DNA of 64,000 nucleotides from Fusarium oxysporum f. sp. lycopersici 4287. Its lineage: Eukaryota; Ascomycota; Sordariomycetes; Hypocreales; Nectriaceae. The translations under genes and the position numbers were made by a program. Position 1 is the stretch's first letter, and every line of letters starts with the position of its first letter. Below are positions 56,958 to 64,000 of this stretch, in pieces. The notes below the pieces were generated by a model. It saw nothing but the letters and a program-made list of their open reading frames with translations, did no database searches and was not told where the DNA came from. The stretch covers positions 62,001 through 126,000 of the forward strand of contig NC_030995.1 of the NCBI RefSeq assembly GCF_000149955.1. The letters are read 5' to 3'.

Positions 56958-58900
56958 ATGGCCGAAACCGAAAAACCCGAGGCCAGACTCGATGGCCTCG
57001 GCATCTTCTGGATCATCTGGACCTTCGTCTGGACATTCATCGTCGCGGGCGGCATGGTCTTCCTCTGGAGACGTCGCGACATGCCCATGCTCAGAATTCG
57101 AGACCTCCCGGTTTCCTTCGCCGCCATCATCCTTCTCCATATCTACTGGGGAGCTATTCAGACCGGATATGTTTACTTCCCGCTATTTACACCGGAGGGC
57201 GAGTTCTGGATCATGAGCTTGTACTTCCCCTTCGGCATCGCGTTGTTCCACGCTTCCAACAGCCGTTTCCTACATGTCGCCAAGCAGCAGAAGGAACTGT
57301 TTGCTTCGGATGAGAAGATGCCTTCCAAGAGTCGTGTCAGACCTGGGTCGTTGCTCGGACGCTTTCAGGCGCTTGATTACTCCAAGAAGATTCTTGTTAC
57401 GGTTGGACTGGGAATGGTAGTCCAGGTATGGAACTATATCACACATATGCACGGCGATGCTAACGTATGCAGTTCATCCTCACCATCATCATGTGGTGCT
57501 TATCCAAGAAATTCCATCCCTCATGGGGTGTTCCCGGCACAGAGGTCCATCCCGGCTCCGAGGAGTACCGAAAGTCTCAGGTCGGAAAGGGCTGGGAATG
57601 GTAAGCATACTCCCCCGAGATCTGATCTCATCGCGATATGTACTGACTCTCTTGCAAGGTGGCCCTCTGTATTCTGGCAGTTCCTTTGGGCATGGATCGT
57701 CGCCCCTTACATCCTCTGGCAGGCCCGCGGTGTCAACGACACGCAGGGATGGAGGACCCAAACCGTTGCATGCTGCATTGCTAAGTGAGTTATCCCTTGA
57801 TCAGGGCCAACACCGAAACTCCACAACTGACCGAGACACTCAGCCTTCATGCCACTCCTATGTGGCTCATCGCCTTGTATGTGCCTGCCATGGCACCCGT
57901 CAATTACTACTGGATTCCTCCTCAATGGTAAGCCACCTACCTCAGCAGGGTTCCCTATTAAAAACATCCCCGCTCACTGTCGCACAATAGGCTTGCCATC
58001 TCCATCATGGCCATTGAGATCTTTACCATCTTCTGGCCCTGCTGGGAAGTCATCCAGCACCAGAACCTCCGCCAAGAGACCCTCGACTCCATCGCTCAAT
58101 GGCAGCTCAACAAAAGCGCTGGGACCAATGGTGCTCGATCTGTCGCTACTGGATCTACGACTGTTGCCCCCTCTGCTCTGACGTCCTGGTCCAAGGACGG
58201 TTCTGTCAAGAGCAGCGCCTCCGGTGAGAGTATCCTCACCATGGAAGCTCTTGAGTATGTCCTTGAGCGCAACCCCGAGCCTCTTCAGAAATTCTCAGCC
58301 CTTCGTGACTTTTCGGGAGAGAACATTGCTTTCTTACGAGCTGTCGCAGAGTGGAAGTCTTCATTACCGCCTTCTGTGCGCGACCCCGAGAAGATCAAGG
58401 AGCCGTCCGTGCAAGAACTCGTCCGCGAGAGGTTCAACAGCGCTCTTCGCATTTATACCGGCTTCATCAGCTCTCGCGACGCAGAGTTCCAGATCAACTT
58501 ATCATCGCAACAACAAAGAAGATTGGAAGGCGTCTTTGAGAGCTCTGCGCGCATCCTCTACGGCGACAAGAAGCAGGTTGACCCAGCGTTGCCATTCGAG
58601 ACATTCCAGATGACAACATCACCCACCAAAGTCAAGTCCTCAGCTGCATCATCACACGGCTCCGAAACAGGCATCATGGCAGCTGACTCTGTCGCTGACG
58701 CTGGATACATGAGCGACAAGGCTATGTATTGGGGCGACATCCCCGAGGGCTTTGATGCGACTATTTTCGACGACTCGGAGAAGCACATCAAGTACTTGGT
58801 GCTCACCAACACGTGGCCCAAGTTTGTCAAGGACCGACGATGCTCAATTGACTCCAATGATACCCTCGAGGAAGGAAACGGAATTTCCATGGCTAAATGA
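56958..58900 (+). CDS. Seven-helix membrane protein with C-terminal RGS domain (GprK/Rgs7-like)
   Basis: Five exons, 56958-57425, 57473-57600, 57659-57784, 57844-57927 and 57991-58900, with introns of 47-63 bp, sum to 1716 nt, 571 residues. Residues about 15-330 contain seven hydrophobic helices ([41 protein letters not shown] and others). The RGS domain covers about 380-500, starting at [22 protein letters not shown] and including the [13 protein letters not shown] helix. The N-terminus points outside without a signal peptide, as in fungal class VI GPCRs. Role: G-protein-coupled sensing with built-in GTPase acceleration of a G-alpha subunit, at the plasma membrane or endosome. Ligand unknown. 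Confidence 0.9.
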
Positions 58901-59990
58901 TTTGACTGGTAACTTAACTGGATTTACGGATTTATTTATGGGATGGGAGTTTGGTGATTACAAGTGATTCCCTCTTTCATCTTCACTTTTTTACTGGGAA
59001 GGCTTCTTGGAGATTTTATGTATTTATTAATGAAAGAAACGCGACTGCATCGCCAGTCATTCTTCTCCTTGCTCAATCTGTCAACCTCACAAGCTCTATC
59101 GTATTGCCGTGCTCAGTTAAAGTGAACGTGTTCATCTGCCGTAGCTTGGAATGAAGGAATGGCATTTACCGGCCCCTCCCGCCCGTGCCCGCGAAAAGCC
59201 ACAGCGGGCTAAAATTATTACAGGGCATCTGACCCTAATTCCACCCTGGATTAGTGGACGATCTAGCCTGTGGTCTCGTCCGTCGCAGCCTGCGTGGCGT
59301 CGATATTCCGCTTTGTTCCCTGGTCTCCTGCAGGTCGAATCACAATTATCGTAAGATATAATTACAAGCCGTCTCGAATCTCACGCAATTGCGCGTGCAA
59401 AGTCTGAGCTCAGAAAAGTTAATTCAAGCCCGCGAGCAAGGGCCTGCATGAGCGTCAGGGGTTTCCGCGTCAGCTTTGACATGGAGCTTTAGCGTTATGA
59501 AGATCTTCATGGAGACCACTTCAAACCTCCACTGATCCGAATACTTGGATTCATGCTTGTGAACTTGTTTTTGTTGACTGCGTTGCGTTGGGCACAAGGA
59601 TTAGAGATTGACGTTTTATTTTTTGCTGGGACAATCGAGATCTTGATGTGAGATCTTTTGTGATAACCGACAAAAGGCAATCGGGTGTCACCGGTGTCTG
59701 TTAAATGGTGGAAATTGTGGGCGCTATCTTAGTGGCCGATAAAACGTGGAGGGCCTTGCAAGACATACTACGGAGTAGTCGCTCGTAATCTAGACTCGAG
59801 GGCGAATTGTCATGTCATTGTCCGAGACTGCCGCGTATGGCGCAGCGGTGGAATCAATTTTGTACGTTAACGGTTAATGGCTTGATATGTTATGGACGGA
59901 TATAGCTATTGTTCCCGGTTCATAAAGCAGGACAAGGTGAAGTGAGACAAAAGCCTGCTCAACTGATGGGCCGATAGCGGCGTTGCATCT
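58901..59990. other. Intergenic between convergent genes, nothing seen
   Basis: About 1.1 kb between the RGS gene and the stop of the interrupted HET gene. No supported frame. Confidence 0.5.
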
Positions 59991-61409
59991 CTACACTAAT
60001 GTCAATTCTATATCTCTATTCTCGTACTTTGCAAACCTGATTCCCTCGCCACGCATGATCCCATCCATGTAGCACTCCCCAACTAAGGAAAATCTACCAT
60101 GCTCCTGCTCCCTGACCACAAAAGGTACTTTAGATCCATACAGAACTACTACCAAGTCTCCCCTCTTCGCCCTCATGGGCACATAGCCAACCAGCCCCAT
60201 ATCTGTCCGTGCAAAGCGTCGCGACTGCGCTATTGCTGCAAAGAAACCAAGTGCTTTTATGGCAAAAACTTCTTCTCCCTTCGCAAATTCCTTCGGTAAC
60301 TTGTCTTCCGCAAGGGTCAGGCGAAGAAAAGACGTAGAGATCTCCTTGATGAATAGAGAATACTTGCTCCCGATAGAGATGTTGCCGAGGAGAACCCGTA
60401 GAAATGGCTCCCACCCTGGAGAGATGGACCTATCGGCTAAAAGCCTACCATTGTTGATCGTGGCATCGAAGATACGATCTCCAGGGCCAGGTCCAAGGCC
60501 TCGAGCTAATCCTTTCGTCGCTTCAAGCCAGATATCTCTAGCTTCTTCAATCATTCCTCTGTTCACCTGAAGTTGGTCGTAAACTGAGATTCGCTCGTCC
60601 TGTTGACCATGTTTACTGAATCTATTGGATCTATCCGTGAACGACTTCTTGCCAACAGTATGTATTGTGTCTACTACGCTTCCCTTAATATGTAGCGTAG
60701 TACCATTGCTCGATTCTCGTACCTCCATTGGCAATCCCGCACTGGCGTCGATCCCTGAACCGCTGAAGAGAGGTCCGGTCAAGCTTTCGATCGGGTCAAG
60801 TTTGTTGAAGTCTGGAACCCATGATGGAGATGAGCGGTGACGACTGTTCTTTTGTGAGCTCGTGCCAAGGACACGGAAGCTTCTATTATAGTGTAGTTCC
60901 CAGAGTACAAAGTTCCGGTAGGCGTCCAACTGTGAGATTTCATAATTCGGTTTCAAGAACTCGCTACTCGTGTCCTCCCCCGTAACGCCGAGCATACCGA
61001 AGATCTTATCATGAGGATATGTGCACTTGTATCTACGACTCATTAAGATGAGATCAAGTAGCTTAGAATCTTCTTGACCTTCCATTGGGCGTCGAGTCAG
61101 GAGAGGACGGTACCACCACTGACCAAGGATATAAATCCTCGGATGTCGGTTGCTGTGAGCTGTTCGCATCAAGTCCAGACTGGAAATGGTATCGTAGATC
61201 GAGTGATACCCCGGAATCGTCTTTACAGAGGACTGGTAGTGCTTGATGGCATCCACAACTCGAAGAAACTTTGCCCAAGAGATGGACTGGTCGCCACATA
61301 TAACCTGTGCATGCTGCGGTATAACCGCTTCTTGAATGACCCAAGTGCGTTGGAACCATGGGCGAGTCAACAAGTTTATAAGGGCATCCCAATTAAAGTC
61401 CTCTCGGTT

Positions 61410-61731
61410 TATTTTTTTTTGATATAGAACTATTCATATATCACTAATGGATCTAAATCCATTAACTAAGGAAAAAACATATAAGCTATTTAATGTAAAT
61501 TTTACTAAAACAGATACTTTTCTATAAAATGCTATTTGCTCGCTATTTTTCATATAAATTATATAAATAATTTTGTATTATTTTCTTCATATATATCATA
61601 TAACTTTTATTAATTTCCTGGGTGCAAAGCTNNNNNNNNNNNNNNNNNNNNNNNNNNNNNNNNNNNNNNNNNNNNNNNNNNNNNNNNNNNNNNNNNNNNN
61701 NNNNNNNNNNNNNNNNNNNNNNNNNNNNNNN
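61410..61731 (-). mobile_element. AT-rich insertion with A-tail and 6-bp target duplication
   Basis: The insert lies between two copies of TCGGTT (61404-61409 and 61732-61737). It is strongly AT-rich and includes a 100-N gap of unknown true size (61632-61731). Read on the minus strand it ends in an A-rich tail (T9 run at 61412-61420 on the plus strand) right at the duplicate, as SINE/LINE retroelements do. The element type is not identified. Confidence 0.65.
61632..61731. other. Assembly gap (100 N)
   Basis: Exactly 100 N, a conventional placeholder, so the true insert length is unknown. Confidence 0.95.
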
Positions 61732-62586
61732 TCGGTTAATAGGCTTCATATTTGTCCATCTCTCGACAAAAAAGCTTGCCATGCCAATATTCGAACTTAG
61801 TAGGAATTGCCGAGCGTAGAGAGGCATAAGCTTCCAGTCGAGCCAATGCATTGATCCAATCGCGCCATGGACCGATGGGTCTGATTTTCCGAGATAGATG
61901 AGAACTTCTTGGGCTTGTGAGTAGATCTCATGCATAAGTCTAATCTGCTTAGACTTTTCGTCGTTGTCGGCTTGATTGATGCAAAGAGCGTCGATCCACA
62001 GGACGCGTTTTCGTGTTGGGTGTCGCAAGTCCAGTAAGGCATCATGGAGATTAGCCCTGACACCAATATGGTGCCCAGAACATTCCAGCTGATATTTGGT
62101 AGTATCGTCTCCCCAGGCGTACGATAGAGCCTCGAATCTGGTCCTCCACGACAGCTCAGCGTTGACTAACTGGCATTTCAATGCGTCCTCGTGTGCTCCC
62201 GGCTCTAAGATAAGCAGTCGTATTTCTTTATCGCCAGTGATCGGTTGATACAGCTCACTTTCCTCTCTTTCGGTCGTATGTGCTAACTTTGCTGGTATTG
62301 CTCGGAAGATGGTCGATTGGGCAATGTTTGTGAAAACACCATTGTCTCTGAGAGGCTCGTACATATATGAGATAACGACTTGGCCCCAGGCAAGGGCACC
62401 GACAGATATCCATATTATCTTTCCAAAAGTCGTTTTCGAGCGTGGGACTTTATTTCTTCCTGGACCGGGTGCCTGGGTCGAATGCAATTGATGAGGCAGG
62501 TGATAATGCGGTCGGTATAGTGATTGAGGCCGCGCGTGGGTGACGCTTCGGGCGCCTCTTAAAAGCTGGCCTCTATGTAGAAACAT

Positions 62587-63430
62587 GACGTCCCTGTCAG
62601 GCCCTACGTGAACATGCTCTCAAGACGGTCCATGGTCAAGATTCAGAGTCGATGCGTAATATTAGTAGTCGGAAGCTCAGTCTCTGATGGAGTGAGATGA
62701 ACGCCTTCATTTGAAACCAAGGAAGGCTGAGCAGGTCAAGAGGCTGATGTGATTGGATGATCTGAAACGGGCTGCTTTTCAGCTGAGTTGGTGCAGTTCT
62801 GCCTGTCTTTGGGCCTTGTTACACTTATTGCCAGATGGTAACGCACAGCCGCATTTCGGGTTGCACTAAGGGTTATGACGTATAGAGCAGGATCTAGCTT
62901 GTCTTTTTGTCTCTTGGCCTGTGACATCCTCTGTTTCTCTTCTCACATTGTAATCCGCGGCCATAAACAATTCTGCTGTTGATACCCCGCACTGCCTAGC
63001 AGAATGCCTTGCGCTGCGGACAAGAAACTAAGACGCAGAAATTGCCAGTAAGATTTGCTTTCCCGAGTTGGCATTGGCACTTCTTATTGTTGTATACGCA
63101 ATAAACATGGAGGCCAATATGTTCCTTGGTTTAAGACCGGTGAGGCTCCTTGCATGAGTAAGACCAGTCCGACTACAAACCACCTCCGCCCGAGCAATTA
63201 AAATTAACCTCAGTGACTTCACAGTTGACATAAGTACTTATAAAATGCTGAAATTACCAGAATAAGGATATGTAGAATGAAAGAAGTAGCCTAGACAGGC
63301 AGGTCGTCGAACGGAATTGTCACGTGTGAGTCTAGTGAGTACCGAGGTCGACTCTAGCCATGACCATAAATTCACGACTTCGCATTTGAGGGCACGCCTC
63401 TGTCACCCAAAATCACATCAACTAAACACT
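62587..63430. other. Divergent spacer, no gene
   Basis: About 840 bp between the starts of the interrupted HET gene and the YhhN-family gene. Holds both promoters; no supported frame or repeat. Confidence 0.5.
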
Positions 63431-64000
63431 ATGCAGCCAGAAAATTATCTTCTCGCCAGTTCCTGGACCGCAGCCATACTCTATGGCGTCAAAGCTCGTG
63501 CAAGGCCGAGCTACTCGCGCATGACCACCAAAACCCTCGCAGTTTCCTTACTTGCGATCCTCGTCAAAATTGTTGATGGGCCGTCGTACCTCCTAGCTGC
63601 ACTCAGCTTTGGGGCGCTGGGCGATGCGTTTCTTGCTTGGGATTCAGAGCCGGCATTCTTGGCAGGCCTTGGAAGCTTCTTGACATCGCATCTCTTCTAC
63701 ATCGCGCTTTTCTTTGAGACAGGCGCAAAGAGGCTTGTTCTAGAAGATCAATCACGCGTCGCTATCGTTATCTCAGCAATTCTACTTGGACCCACGATGT
63801 TGACGCTGCTGATTCCGAGAGTCAACAACGAACTTCGCCTACCCATTCTTCTCTATACCTGTGCAATTCTGGGCATGATATTCTCGGCACTGACGATCGA
63901 GAATGATAAGGTCGCACTGGGAGCTGTTGTGTTTACGGTATCTGATACCATATTGGCCTCTGGCAGATTTCTTGTACCTACATCATCTTCACATCAAGTC
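63431..64000 (+). CDS. YhhN/TMEM86-family membrane protein, 3'-truncated by window edge
   Basis: ATG 63431 (MQPENYLLASSW) opens 190 codons that run off the window. The translation is a chain of hydrophobic helices. The YhhN pattern is clear: ALSFGALGDAFLAWD, GSFLTSHLFYIALFF, LPILLYTCAILGMIFSA and VFTVSDTILASGRF, with the conserved acidic residues in the first and last motifs. Animal TMEM86 members are lysoplasmalogenases cleaving vinyl-ether lysolipids in ER membranes; the fungal substrate is not established. No intron in the visible part. Confidence 0.85.
   Translation, partial: MQPENYLLASSWTAAILYGVKARARPSYSRMTTKTLAVSLLAILVKIVDGPSYLLAALSFGALGDAFLAWDSEPAFLAGLGSFLTSHLFYIALFFETGAKRLVLEDQSRVAIVISAILLGPTMLTLLIPRVNNELRLPILLYTCAILGMIFSALTIENDKVALGAVVFTVSDTILASGRFLVPTSSSHQV

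Larger units (their letters stand above)
59991..62586 (-). pseudogene. HET-domain protein interrupted by an insertion
   Basis: Left part 62586-61732 (285 codons) and right part 61409-59991 read in the same frame and abut exactly when the intervening 322 bp and one 6-bp duplicate are ignored. That gives a 755-residue-equivalent gene without introns. HET blocks: FEALSYAWGDD, VLWIDALCINQAD, then after the break RPWFQRTWVIQEAV. A possible membrane helix is near residue 55 (IIWISVGALAWGQVVISY). The C-terminal half (LPKEFAKGEEVFAI, GYVPMRAKRGDLVVVLYG) is the usual HET-protein tail. As assembled the protein would be truncated at the insertion, unless the insert is spliced out. Incompatibility-type cell-death function presumably lost. 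Confidence 0.75.

Overview
The window is nuclear DNA of a filamentous ascomycete. Genes carry short introns (about 45-85 bp) with GTRNGY-type donors and CTRAC-type branch sites. The gene families are typical of Sordariomycetes: HET-domain proteins, NACHT NLRs with WD40 or ankyrin repeats, a Zn2Cys6 factor, a PTH11-like receptor and a 7TM-RGS protein. I infer a Fusarium-like genome, but nothing here proves the genus. There are two assembly gaps (29676-29958 and 61632-61731).

Layout. 1-1.3 kb: end-truncated sedolisin protease. 2.4-4.3 kb: two decayed genes, a CHK-type kinase with two frame breaks and an N-terminally lost PTH11-like receptor. 4.9-9.7 kb: three intact enzyme genes (phytanoyl-CoA dioxygenase-like, CocE/NonD hydrolase, PLP aminotransferase). 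The first two are divergent and share a promoter holding four copies of an 8-bp motif. 9.9-12.1 kb: a tandem-duplicated small gene, one copy with a nonsense codon. 12.1-13.4 kb: FAD/NAD(P)H oxidoreductase of the AIF/NDH-2 type.

13.6-20.1 kb is the highlight. A 1732-aa NLR (subtilisin S8 protease, NACHT, WD40 repeats) is head-to-head, 331 bp apart, with a 295-aa fungal gasdermin-like gene. This is the HET-Q1/HET-Q2 type of arrangement, where a protease is thought to activate a membrane-permeabilising cell-death effector. A second NLR (HeLo-like N-terminus, NACHT, ankyrin; 1500 aa, 7 exons) follows at 23.1-27.9 kb. A GT32 mannosyltransferase-like gene, an AIM6-like phosphodiesterase and a HET-domain gene come next, to 36 kb.

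36-44 kb is a decayed, AT-rich, accessory-looking stretch. It holds a WD40 relic with in-frame stops, a hairpin-bearing AT island, a 31-bp tandem repeat, an array of broken copies of a small unknown gene, and a broken helical-plus-repeat gene. That last gene is divergent from an 821-aa-equivalent protein with an amphipathic helical core that is one base out of frame. From 47.5 kb the window looks more housekeeping-like: NmrA-like reductase, 2EXR-domain acidic protein (one apparent frameshift), YdeI-family protein, Zn2Cys6 factor, 7TM-RGS regulator. A HET-domain gene follows at 60-62.6 kb, split by an AT-rich insertion with a 6-bp target duplication, and then the start of a YhhN-family membrane protein.

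Themes: programmed cell death and non-self recognition genes (two NLRs, gasdermin, two HET genes), and a high density of decaying genes with nonsense codons and single-base shifts. Exon models were built by hand. Every intact multi-exon model reported sums to a multiple of three. Gene families were assigned by recognising motifs, without any database search.
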